NCBI GenBank assembly: GCA_036703275.1
Contig: DATNPK010000111.1
Coordinates: 62,001-126,000, forward strand
Length of the DNA stretch: 64,000 nucleotides
Origin: Coleofasciculaceae cyanobacterium
GTDB taxonomy: Bacteria > Cyanobacteriota > Cyanobacteriia > Cyanobacteriales > Xenococcaceae
Direction: 5' to 3'
A program made the position numbers and the translations under genes. The notes beneath the pieces are model-generated. The model saw only the letters and a program-made list of their open reading frames with translations, did not search any database and was not told the origin of the DNA. Below, one piece after another: positions 52,719 through 61,807 of the stretch (positions are counted from its first letter, which is position 1; each line of letters begins with the position of its first letter).

Positions 52719-53942
52719 TTAGCGAGCTTCAAATTTAGCGGTTTGCTGCTTGTCTGATTGATTAAATATCCTTGGTAGCCGATGCTTAAAACCACAGAGA
52801 ATTTCCCAAGAAATAGTATCCAGTTTATTTGCCCAATCATCAGCGGTAACTCTTAGATTATTTTCTTGACCGATTAGAGTTACAATCTCACCTGGCTCGA
52901 GATCGTGAAGCGAATCTACCTTGAGCATTAGCTGATCCATGGTAATTGAACCAATCTGAGGTACTAACTGACCACAGACGATCGCCTGTAACCGATTTGA
53001 TAAATTACGGGGAACACCATCTGCATAACCAATACCAACTACAGCAACTTTAGTATCTTGGGAGGCAATAAACTTATGACCATAGCTGACTCCTTCTCCT
53101 GCAAGAATGGTTTTGACTTGAGTTATTTTGGCTTTGACCTGTAAAACGGGCTTAAGAGGGATTGTCTGGCGCAAATGAATTGCTGGATATAGCCCATAAA
53201 GAGCCAGTCCGACTCTTACCATGTCATAGTGACAGGCGCGATCGCTTAACGTGGCGGCGGAATTGGCTAAATGTAGCTGTGGAGGAACAAAACCAGTATT
53301 TTTTAACTGAGCGATCGCCTGGTTGAAGCGTTGATGCTGCAAGTTCATTATGGTGCGATCGCTTTCGTCGGCAGTAGAAAAATGAGAATAAATACTAGCA
53401 ATCTTTAAATTGGCTCGAGTACAAACTAGCTGCACCAAAGAAGTAGCTTCTTGCCAGTTAGTTCCTAAGCGAGACATTCCCGTATCTAACTTAAGATGTA
53501 CTGGCAGCGACTTTCCTACCGTGGCTAAGGTAGCATCAAAAGCCAATGCCTGAGCTAAATTACAAATAGTCGGTTCTAATTTCCAGGCTGCTACAGCTTT
53601 AATATCTTCAACGGCGTTGATTGCGCCTAAAATTAAAATAGCACTGGTTATTCCTGCTTGGCGTAATTCTACTCCCTCGGCTAAGGTAGCGATCGCTAAA
53701 CAGTCAGCGCCATTAGCTAAGGCGGTTTTAGCGACAGTAACTGCACCGTGACCATAGGCATCGGCTTTAACTACTGCCATCAATTTTGTCTGAGGCGCAA
53801 GATAGTTTTTGAGAGTTTTTACATTATGAGCCAAAGCGGTTAAATCTATTTCGATCCAGGCACGTTGACGGCTTACCAAGAGAGACAAATCATCTTGATG
53901 TTCCTGCCCTAAATTTATTTGCTGCTGTTGCCAACCCACCAT
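52719..53942 (-). CDS. alr: alanine racemase
   Basis: The PLP enzyme of about 407 residues makes D-alanine for peptidoglycan. The PLP lysine lies in MAVVKADAYGHGAV, the second-base Tyr in GVSYGHKFIA, and other family motifs are LKLDTGMSRLG, IYSHFSTAD and MDQLMLKV. An N-terminal extension of about 30 residues (MVGWQQQQINLGQEHQ) precedes the barrel. I start at ATG 53942; a TTG at 53966 is also in frame. It is convergent with the c-di-GMP gene. Confidence 0.93.
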   Translation of the reverse strand: MVGWQQQQINLGQEHQDDLSLLVSRQRAWIEIDLTALAHNVKTLKNYLAPQTKLMAVVKADAYGHGAVTVAKTALANGADCLAIATLAEGVELRQAGITSAILILGAINAVEDIKAVAAWKLEPTICNLAQALAFDATLATVGKSLPVHLKLDTGMSRLGTNWQEATSLVQLVCTRANLKIASIYSHFSTADESDRTIMNLQHQRFNQAIAQLKNTGFVPPQLHLANSAATLSDRACHYDMVRVGLALYGLYPAIHLRQTIPLKPVLQVKAKITQVKTILAGEGVSYGHKFIASQDTKVAVVGIGYADGVPRNLSNRLQAIVCGQLVPQIGSITMDQLMLKVDSLHDLEPGEIVTLIGQENNLRVTADDWANKLDTISWEILCGFKHRLPRIFNQSDKQQTAKFEAR

Positions 53943-54132
53943 AGCTAAATTTATTTTCTGTCCCAACTTAAGTAAATATGATTCACAAATTCTAGTCCAG
54001 AAATAGATAAGGTCAAGGATGCTGCCAAAATATTGCGCGCATAGTAAACAACAAGCCTAATCAACGTTTCCTAAGTTACATCAATTAGTTCCCCTGTGTT
54101 ACCATCTCATGTAAATCATCTAAGTCTTTATT

Positions 54133-54630
54133 ATGGGTAAGGTTTTAGTATTGAATGCTTCCTATGAACCCCTTAATATCACTAGTTGGCGTAGAGCAGT
54201 GGTATTACTGATTAAAGGTAAAGCAGAACAACTCGAACATCGGGGTCAAATTATCTATAGTGATTTCCCCTTACCAACGGTAATTCGTCTGCGATATTAT
54301 GTCAGAGTTCCCTATAAAGAAATTCCTTTGACTCGTCGCAATGTACTAGAAAGAGACGCTAATACTTGTCAATATTGTACAGCAAAAGGCGACCAGTTGA
54401 CGATCGATCATGTTATACCGCGATCTCGCGGAGGCAGTGATACCTGGGAAAACTTAGTTGCAGCTTGTGTCAGGTGCAATGTAAAAAAAGGCAACCGCAC
54501 CCCAAAAGAGTCAGAAATGACTTTACAGACTAAACCTCGCCGTCCCTATAGTAGCCTACATTTTGAACTAGTCAAGTATACTCAGGGAAACTCTAACCAA
54601 GAGTGGAAAAAATATGTGATCGGGATTTAG
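54133..54630 (+). CDS. HNH endonuclease family protein
   Basis: This 165-residue protein belongs to a family widely conserved in cyanobacteria. An N-terminal segment VLVLNASYEPLNITSWRRAV is followed by the HNH motif: CQYC, LTIDHVIPRSRGGSDTWENL and ACVRCNVKKGNRTP, with zinc Cys pairs and the catalytic His intact. No phage or restriction context is seen. The strict conservation suggests a housekeeping DNA or RNA function (inference). Confidence 0.87.
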   Translation: MGKVLVLNASYEPLNITSWRRAVVLLIKGKAEQLEHRGQIIYSDFPLPTVIRLRYYVRVPYKEIPLTRRNVLERDANTCQYCTAKGDQLTIDHVIPRSRGGSDTWENLVAACVRCNVKKGNRTPKESEMTLQTKPRRPYSSLHFELVKYTQGNSNQEWKKYVIGI

Positions 54631-54750
54631 TTCTCTAGACAGTCACAGAAAATAATTAGTTGATGATAAACTTTAAACTCTAAATAAAAAAATCAATATT
54701 ATACTTACTCTTTCACTCGGTAATTTTAAAATTACCAACAACATTATCGT

Positions 54751-55974
54751 ATGTCGTCAAACCTTAACATTTCTCTAGAAAGTCGCCTGGCTCACAAACA
54801 AACTACCTCTAAAAAACAGTTAGAAGCTATTAACAACAAATTTGGCACAGAAATTCAACCAGACGGGGATTTAGCTAAAATAGTCAATCGGCTAGGCACA
54901 ATTTTAGAGCAGCATCGAGGAGAAAACCAAATTATAGTCATTCAGGATTTCCCCGATCCTGATGCCTTGTCTAGTGCTTGGGCTTATCAACTAATTGCTG
55001 CCAACTACGATATTAGCTGTGATATTGTCTATGGTGGTACTCTGTCTCATCAAGAAAATATTACCTTAGTTAGGCTAACAGCTTTACCTGCCAAAAAATA
55101 CGTTAATACTACCCTGCAAGATGAAGATTTATCAGTCTATCAAGGCTGCGTTTTGGTAGATAGCCAGGGAACAAACAGTCAGCTTTATTCAGTTGTTAAA
55201 GAAGCTGGTATACCCCTAATTGTGGCGATCGATCATCACAGTAAACAGGGGGATTTGGGGGCAGAATTTATCGATTTACGCCCCCAAACCAGAGCAACAG
55301 CGACGATTTTAACTCAGTATATTCAGTCAGGAATGCTGGAGTTCGATACCAGTAACGAAAATCATGTTAAATGCGCCACGGCTTTAATGCACGGCTTACG
55401 TTCTGATACTAATCGCTTAATGCAGGCGAAGGAAGAAGACTTTATGGCTGCGGCTTACTTAAGCCGCTTTTATGATTCTCAGTTACTGAATGCAGTCTTA
55501 CAGTCAGCGCGATCGCATCGCGTCATGAACGTAGTCGAACGGGCATTGAGAAACCGCATGATTAAAAAGAACTTCTCCATCTCTGGCGTAGGCTATCTAC
55601 GCTATGACGATCGCGATGCTATTCCCCAAGCAGCAGATTTCTTAGTAACTGAAGAAGATATCCATACCGCAGTGGTATATGGCATCGTCCACAACGAAGA
55701 TGACGATAAGGAATTAGTTATTGGTTCGCTACGGACTACTAAAATAACTCTAGACCCTGACGAATTTATTAAAGACACGCTGGGTAAAGACGCTCAAGGA
55801 AGATTCTTTGGTGGTGGTCGTTACATGGCTGGGGGCTTTGAGATTCCCGTCGGCTTCTTAAACGGTTTTAATGATAATTCGGAATTTACCAAGCTTAAGT
55901 GGGAAGCATTTGACACTCAGCTAAAGCAAAAGCTGATGCGGTTAGTCGAACCTGAAGATAATGTCATTGCTTAA
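54751..55974 (+). CDS. DHH-family phosphoesterase (NrnA/RecJ-like)
   Basis: The 407-residue protein has the DHH domain in its first half (IQDFPDPDALSSAWAYQL, VLVDSQG, VAIDHHSKQGDLG) and a DHHA1-type domain later (GRFFGGGRYMAGGFEIPVG). It would hydrolyse oligonucleotides or PAP with manganese. Metal-binding residues (DxD, DHH) are complete. The C-terminus is altered: a 76-bp tandem duplication covers its 3' end, so it now ends NVIA, whereas the duplicated sequence suggests it used to end NVIATD. Confidence 0.85.
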   Translation: MSSNLNISLESRLAHKQTTSKKQLEAINNKFGTEIQPDGDLAKIVNRLGTILEQHRGENQIIVIQDFPDPDALSSAWAYQLIAANYDISCDIVYGGTLSHQENITLVRLTALPAKKYVNTTLQDEDLSVYQGCVLVDSQGTNSQLYSVVKEAGIPLIVAIDHHSKQGDLGAEFIDLRPQTRATATILTQYIQSGMLEFDTSNENHVKCATALMHGLRSDTNRLMQAKEEDFMAAAYLSRFYDSQLLNAVLQSARSHRVMNVVERALRNRMIKKNFSISGVGYLRYDDRDAIPQAADFLVTEEDIHTAVVYGIVHNEDDDKELVIGSLRTTKITLDPDEFIKDTLGKDAQGRFFGGGRYMAGGFEIPVGFLNGFNDNSEFTKLKWEAFDTQLKQKLMRLVEPEDNVIA

Positions 55975-56046
55975 GTGGAAAGCATTTGACACTCAGCTAA
56001 AGCAAAAGCTGATGCGGTTAGTCGAACCTGAAAATATATGTCATTG
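55894..56046. repeat. 76-bp tandem duplication over the 3' end of the DHH gene
   Basis: Copy 1 (55894-55969) and copy 2 (55970-56046) start CTTAAGTGGGAAGC and CTTAAGTGGAAAGC. They are almost identical over the unit, with only a G-to-A change and a small change near the end. The stop codon TAA is created at the junction (GCT-TAA). Confidence 0.9.
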
Positions 56047-56167
56047 CTACTGATTAAAATTTCGACTTTGCATCATGATGAAATGGTTTGGGGTGACTGG
56101 GTGAATAATTAATCTTCAACCATTTGCTCAATAAAGATTGTTGTTTATTAGTCATTCCTAGCCAATC

Positions 56168-56665
56168 ATGGAAGTATATTTAATTCGTCATGGGATAGCT
56201 GCTAAACGTGGGACTTATACTAATGATGAGCAACGCCCATTAATCGATCGGGGTCGTGAGAAAACGCTCGAGGTAGCCAAGCGTTTATTGGCTGCTGGAC
56301 TCAAATTCGATGTGCTTCTAAGCAGTCCTTTAGTTAGAGCTTATCAAACAGCAGAGATCTTGCAACATGAAGGTTTAGCTGAAGATATTCAAAGCTTTGC
56401 CCCTCTCAAACCCGACGGAGAAATTGAGCAATGGCTGGAGTGGCTACAGACGTGGCAAGTTAAAAACCCTAAGGGAAAACTAGCCTTAGTTGGACATCAA
56501 CCAGATTTAGGCGACTGGGCAGAAATGCTAATTTGGGGAAGTATTAAAGGACAGATAATAGTTAAAAAAGCAGGAGTGATTGGTATAGAGATTCCTAGTA
56601 TTGGTACGCCAATTTCTCGCAGTACTTTATTTCTGCTTACCTCTCCAAAGTGGATCGTGTTCTAA
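56168..56665 (+). CDS. sixA: phosphohistidine phosphatase SixA
   Basis: The 165-residue histidine phosphatase begins with the RHG motif (MEVYLIRHGIAAKRG) and has the second catalytic block SSPLVRAYQTAEIL and the His in LALVGHQPDLG. SixA removes phosphate from phosphohistidine on HPt domains or other proteins. The length and start match the family. The gene stands alone on the plus strand. Confidence 0.9.
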   Translation: MEVYLIRHGIAAKRGTYTNDEQRPLIDRGREKTLEVAKRLLAAGLKFDVLLSSPLVRAYQTAEILQHEGLAEDIQSFAPLKPDGEIEQWLEWLQTWQVKNPKGKLALVGHQPDLGDWAEMLIWGSIKGQIIVKKAGVIGIEIPSIGTPISRSTLFLLTSPKWIVF

Positions 56666-56759
56666 ATTAGATATTGTACTAGGGGCAATTTGCTAAAAAC
56701 CCCCATACAAGAGTTAGAACCAAATTTTGAGCTTAACAAGTATAAGTAATCGGTAATAA

Positions 56760-57836
56760 TTAGGAAAAGTAATTAGAGATTTCTTGCGCGATCGCTGTTG
56801 CACCGTCTTTATTTAAACGTTCTGTTTTACGGGGAGAAACTAGATCCTGTCTTAAAAAATTCCAGCTGTCCTCAAAAAATTCTTCAGTGGAAATAATCTG
56901 ATGTTGAGAATAATTTTGAATGCCATTTAGTAATACTGGTGCTTCAGCAAAGTCCTCACGGGTTAAGGAGATAATCGGAACATCGCAACACAAGGCTTCA
57001 CAAAAAGTGCTGTATCCAGGTTTAGAAACTATTCGTCCACAAAGAGACATAAAATCTAAAGGGCGTAGAGTATGGTCGGCAATCTTCAATAGATTGGGCA
57101 AATCTGGCGCAGCACGGTCAAAAGTAATAAATTGCCAATTGGGAAAATGCTGGAGGTTGTGGTAGGGAATCGCCTGTAGTCCTAGTCCGCCAAAAGTCAG
57201 TAAAATAGTTGTTTCAGTTGATGCCGTTAGGTTAAACTTCTGGCGTAATTCTTGGTTGCTATAGTTAGGCTTGTCTCCTGTCAGTCCGACATCGGTAATA
57301 TGGGCAAAGGCTGACATTGGCTCGGCTAAAGGAAGACGAAATAGGCGATCGCTTTGCTGATAATGATTTTCAATCCAGTTGACTACGGGTTCAAAGCTTT
57401 CTCCCCAGTGACGGTAGATAAAGTCCCAACCAAAGTTGCTCATCATCCAACAAGGAATACCCGCAGCCTTGGCAATAGGAGCAGCCAAAGCAGGAATATC
57501 GGCTAAAATCAAGCCAATATTGTTGTCGCGAATATATCTAGCTTCTTCGGCAATAATCGTATCTTGCTGGATCATAATTTCCTGCATTTTGCTCAAAGTT
57601 GCTGGCTTATTCATGGTCAAACTATCGCTTTGAATTACGCCTAGATCAAAAACTCGTTGACGATAGTTAAAATCTCCTTTTACATAAGACTTGAGTAACC
57701 ATTCTGGAGCAACAGTTACAAAAGTCAGCGTAATATCAGGACGTAACTGCTGTAATTTTGCTGCCACCGTTGCTGCCCGTACAGCATGACCAAAGCCGTG
57801 ACTAGTTACCGCAATATAGATGCTTAATTGAGTCAT
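56760..57836 (-). CDS. GT-B glycosyltransferase-like protein (MurG-like)
   Basis: The 358-residue protein has a GT-B fold. The N-terminal segment IAVTSHGFGHAVRAATVAAKL is the glycine-rich loop, and LTFGGLGLQAIPYHNL and IVSKPGYSTFCEALCCDVPII contain the nucleotide-sugar-binding part typical of GT28/MurG-like enzymes. It may transfer a sugar to a lipid or small acceptor. A similar N-terminal half is found in bacterial and plant sugar kinases of the arabinokinase type, but no kinase domain is attached here. Confidence 0.78.
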   Translation of the reverse strand: MTQLSIYIAVTSHGFGHAVRAATVAAKLQQLRPDITLTFVTVAPEWLLKSYVKGDFNYRQRVFDLGVIQSDSLTMNKPATLSKMQEIMIQQDTIIAEEARYIRDNNIGLILADIPALAAPIAKAAGIPCWMMSNFGWDFIYRHWGESFEPVVNWIENHYQQSDRLFRLPLAEPMSAFAHITDVGLTGDKPNYSNQELRQKFNLTASTETTILLTFGGLGLQAIPYHNLQHFPNWQFITFDRAAPDLPNLLKIADHTLRPLDFMSLCGRIVSKPGYSTFCEALCCDVPIISLTREDFAEAPVLLNGIQNYSQHQIISTEEFFEDSWNFLRQDLVSPRKTERLNKDGATAIAQEISNYFS

Positions 57837-57997
57837 AAAGACACTTGATAAGATTTATTCAAGGTCATTAAATCACATCTAGTTTAGAACTGGGGTTTTA
57901 ACCAAGCCTCATCATGCTCGATCGATTACAGTTAACTTAGAAGCAAAACAGCCAAAATTAGTTTGCCGACTAAAATTGACGCTCAACCAGCAATTTG

Positions 57998-58870
57998 TTA
58001 ATGTCCAACGTAACGACGCAAAAAACTTTCTAAAGATTCCAGCTTCAGATTGAAGGTAGATTCTAGACGGGCAATTTCATCTCGAGTACAGAAAAACTCG
58101 TGAGCTAATAGAGTTCGCAGCGTACTCAAAGATTTGTTTAACTGAGGATTAAATAGACCAATACCCACTCGTAAGCCATCAAACAGTTGCAGGGGTGGAT
58201 TGATTACAATTGGCTCTCGATCGAATAAACGAGCGAAAATCCGAGCAATATCTTCTCTTTTAATGATATCTGGGCCACCGACGGCAAATATTTGGTTTTT
58301 GGCTGCTTCAATTTGAGTCGAAGCAATCGCAATTTGGGCTAGATCGTCAGTACTAACAATCGACGAGCGATTTTGCTGTTCGCCAATAGAAAAGTAAATT
58401 CCTGTATCCCTAAATCTTTCCGCCAGAGGAATTAGATTATTAGCAAACCCCGAAGGACGGAGAATAGTGTAGTTTAAGCCACTAGTAATCAAATATTTTT
58501 CTACTTCTCGCTTAGCTTTAAAAGTGGCTGAGTCTTGATAGCCTCGATCTGCCCCTAAGACGGAAATAAACACAAAATGCTCGACGTTATTAGCGATCGC
58601 CTGGTCGATTAAATCTATATTAGCTCTGTAATCTACAGTCTGAGCATCGTTTCCCCCGTGACTACTAATAATGTATTTAACATCACGACAGGCTTTAACG
58701 ATATCTTTTTCTAACTTCAAATCTCCGATAAAGATTTCTGCCCCACGATCTTCAAGTTCGCTAAAACTTGATGATAAACGAACAAAAGCTCTAACTGACT
58801 GCTCATCTTCTCTCAATTGTCTAACAATTCTGCGTCCCAGTGATCCTGTTGCGCCAGTGACTAAATACAT
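57998..58870 (-). CDS. NAD(P)-binding SDR (NmrA/Ycf39-like)
   Basis: This atypical SDR has about 290 residues starting MYLVTGATGSLGRRIVRQL. Besides the glycine-rich loop it has YIISSHGGND, FVFISVLGADRGY and YTILRPSGFANN, as in NmrA-type proteins related to plastid Ycf39. The usual YxxxK is not evident, so a binding or regulatory role is as likely as catalysis. I start at ATG 58870; a frame extension to 58918 adds residues before the conserved Rossmann start. Confidence 0.83.
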   Translation of the reverse strand: MYLVTGATGSLGRRIVRQLREDEQSVRAFVRLSSSFSELEDRGAEIFIGDLKLEKDIVKACRDVKYIISSHGGNDAQTVDYRANIDLIDQAIANNVEHFVFISVLGADRGYQDSATFKAKREVEKYLITSGLNYTILRPSGFANNLIPLAERFRDTGIYFSIGEQQNRSSIVSTDDLAQIAIASTQIEAAKNQIFAVGGPDIIKREDIARIFARLFDREPIVINPPLQLFDGLRVGIGLFNPQLNKSLSTLRTLLAHEFFCTRDEIARLESTFNLKLESLESFLRRYVGH

Positions 58871-59058
58871 TACTGCACCTATTTTTCTATCTCGATAATA
58901 AATTAATGAGCGGGGCAATCAAATTGTTTGATCTACTAGTAGAATTCTAAGAAAAAACTAATTGCCCTGACAATCTGTAGATTGATAGAAAACAGTCGCA
59001 AAATTGATGACAATTAATTAACAACCATACTACTAAGTTATTAATTCGCAATAAAGAA

Positions 59059-59841
59059 TTAAATATTTTTAAACTGTTTCCCTACTACATTGACTAATAA
59101 ATCTCTAGGAATTAATCGTGGTAGGTTGACGATTAGATGATTATAAAAGCCTCCAGTCACCAGGGTAGATTGTCCTTTATCAAGTGCTTTTAGAGCGTCT
59201 CGAACAATTTTTGCGGCAGAAGCCATCGTCATAGAGTTTAATACTATAGCTGAATCGGGAAAATCGGCACGGTCATAAAAATTAGATTCGGTTGGACCAG
59301 GACAAACGGCTAAAATTTTAACCCCACGGTCTTTGTTTTCTGCCCATAGTGCTTCGCTAAAGTTGAGAGTAAAAGCTTTGCTTGCAGCATAAACTGACAT
59401 ATAGGGAATGGGTTGAAAACCCGCAATTGAAGAGAGGTTAATAATTGCTCCACTGCTTCTCTGCTGCATTAGGGGCAAAAATAATCCTGTCATTTCAACT
59501 ACTGTGGCAATGTTAAGCTGCACCATGTTCATTTGCTTGCTTAAAGAGCGATCGCTAAACGCGCCATAGTCGCCAAATCCTGCATTATTAATTAAAAGGT
59601 CGATGCTTAAGCCTTTAGCTTGAACTGCATCAAATACTTCTTTTCTTGCGGTGGCTTCAGTTAAATCCTTGACGATCACCTCAGTTTTTACCTGATATGT
59701 ATTGCTCAATTCTGTAGCCAGCTGTTCTAGCTTGTCTTGCGATCGCGCTACTAAAACCAGGTCAATTTTTCTTGATGCTAATTCTCTGGCAAATTTTTCG
59801 CCAATTCCCGAAGATGCCCCGGTAATTAAAGCCGTTTTCAT
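59059..59841 (-). CDS. SDR family short-chain dehydrogenase
   Basis: The 260-residue classical SDR has TGASSGIG (residues 7-14), NNAGFGDYG, the catalytic Ser in INLSSIAGF, the YAASK motif and CPGPTES. It resembles the DltE/YdfG-like group acting on acyl or hydroxyl substrates. The C-terminal tail is helical. The ATG start gives the family N-terminus MKTALITGASSG. It is not closely coupled with the neighbouring SDR gene. Confidence 0.87.
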   Translation of the reverse strand: MKTALITGASSGIGEKFARELASRKIDLVLVARSQDKLEQLATELSNTYQVKTEVIVKDLTEATARKEVFDAVQAKGLSIDLLINNAGFGDYGAFSDRSLSKQMNMVQLNIATVVEMTGLFLPLMQQRSSGAIINLSSIAGFQPIPYMSVYAASKAFTLNFSEALWAENKDRGVKILAVCPGPTESNFYDRADFPDSAIVLNSMTMASAAKIVRDALKALDKGQSTLVTGGFYNHLIVNLPRLIPRDLLVNVVGKQFKNI

Positions 59842-59985
59842 ATCTCCAACTCAATTATTACGTTTGTTACGGATTGTAACGCAATTTTGCATCGTAACTA
59901 GCAACCTATGGTCTGATCTTTGCCTGACAGCAATTAAAAATTTAATAAATTACTTAGTGTCGCTCATTGGTAGCTGTTGACTAAT

Positions 59986-60522
<537 letters not shown>

Positions 60523-60612
60523 TTACTGATTTATGGTTTTTAATACGATATGTTTGTTATATTAGTCTATTTTCTGACGCAAAATCATTTTCAAGTACAA
60601 AAACTATTAAAT

Positions 60613-60640
60613 AAAAGTGAACGGTACTCCGCCTTTCGCG
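60613..60640. repeat. 28-bp dispersed repeat (inverted mate of 15941)
   Basis: The segment AAAAGTGAACGGTACTCCGC is continued by CTTTCGCG. It is the reverse complement of 15941-15968 with one mismatch. It lies between the GNAT and alpha/beta hydrolase genes. Confidence 0.7.
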
Positions 60641-60754
60641 CTCAGAGATTACTCTGGATTCTTTTATTTTAGGTTAGGGCTTGCTCTGGCTTAGAAAAAA
60701 TTGACACAATATTAAATTAGCAGTCTCTGTAGACCGTAATGATACGATAAGAAA

Positions 60755-61708
60755 ATGCCATCGATAAATATACTGGAAACGCCTCATATCTATGAGCTAA
60801 CCGCCCCTGTCGCCGACCCAAAACTACCAGTATTGGTATTTGTTCATGGTTGGCTTCTCAGCCGTCATTACTGGCAACCTTTAGTACAGCTTTTAAAATC
60901 TGAATATCAGTGTTTAATTTATGATGCTAGGGGTTTTGGCGAGTCTCAAATTGTTTCACATTCAAGTAAAGCAAGTTTGACACTAACCCCCGTTCAATCT
61001 TCAATAACTTCTGACCATGGTGTTTCAGCAATAGATACTCAAAATGGTCTGAATAATTCTAGGAACTATAGTCTTAATGCTTATGCTAATGATTTGGGGT
61101 GTTTGCTTAGAAGTCTAGAAATTAACGAAGCGTGGATAGTTGGACATTCTTTGGGTGGAAGCGTTGCTCTTTGGGCGGCAGATCTCTGTCCAGAAGTAAT
61201 TAAAGGTGTTATTTGTCTTAATGCTGGAGGCGGTATTTATCTCAAAGAAGAATTTGAACGTTTTCGCAATGCCGGTCAACAGCTAGTCAAATTTCGTCCG
61301 CGCTGGTTGTCTTGTGTTCCTTTTTTAAGCGTTTTGTTTTCTAGAATGATGGTAGCTCGCCCTTTATCATTAAGATGGGGACGACAGAGAGTGCTTGATT
61401 TTGTTCAAGCCGACGAGAAAGCCGCTTTGGGTGCATTGTTAGAATCGACCACTGAAGCTGAAGTACATTTATTGCCCCAGTTAGTTTCGCGTCTGCAACA
61501 GCCTGTTTACTTTGTTGCAGGAGATAAAGACAAGGTGATGGAAATTAAATATGTCAATCATCTTGCCAGTTTCCATAGTTCATTTGCTTCAGAAGAAAGC
61601 AACGTATTTCAAATTAGCAACTGTGGTCATTTAGGCATGATCGAAGCACCCGATGAAGTTGCCTCGATCATTAGCCAAGTTTTAGATAATCATCGAGTTC
61701 AAGTATAA
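60755..61708 (+). CDS. alpha/beta hydrolase
   Basis: This 317-residue serine hydrolase of the alpha/beta fold has the HG motif in VFVHGWLLSRHYW, YDARGFGES, the nucleophile elbow VGHSLGGS (Ser about 130), the Asp in AGDKDKVME and the His in SNCGHLGMIEAP. A low-complexity Ser/Thr-rich insertion of about 35 residues (SKASLTLTPVQSS) lies between the HG and nucleophile motifs. No signal peptide is present. The substrate is not predictable. Confidence 0.83.
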   Translation: MPSINILETPHIYELTAPVADPKLPVLVFVHGWLLSRHYWQPLVQLLKSEYQCLIYDARGFGESQIVSHSSKASLTLTPVQSSITSDHGVSAIDTQNGLNNSRNYSLNAYANDLGCLLRSLEINEAWIVGHSLGGSVALWAADLCPEVIKGVICLNAGGGIYLKEEFERFRNAGQQLVKFRPRWLSCVPFLSVLFSRMMVARPLSLRWGRQRVLDFVQADEKAALGALLESTTEAEVHLLPQLVSRLQQPVYFVAGDKDKVMEIKYVNHLASFHSSFASEESNVFQISNCGHLGMIEAPDEVASIISQVLDNHRVQV

Positions 61709-61807
61709 GGAAAAAAATTATAGATATTGCTTGCTATGAGACTTTTCCTTTAACCTTTTCTCTTTTACCTATCTTCAATAATCAGTATGCCAGTATGCTA
61801 GTTTCAC

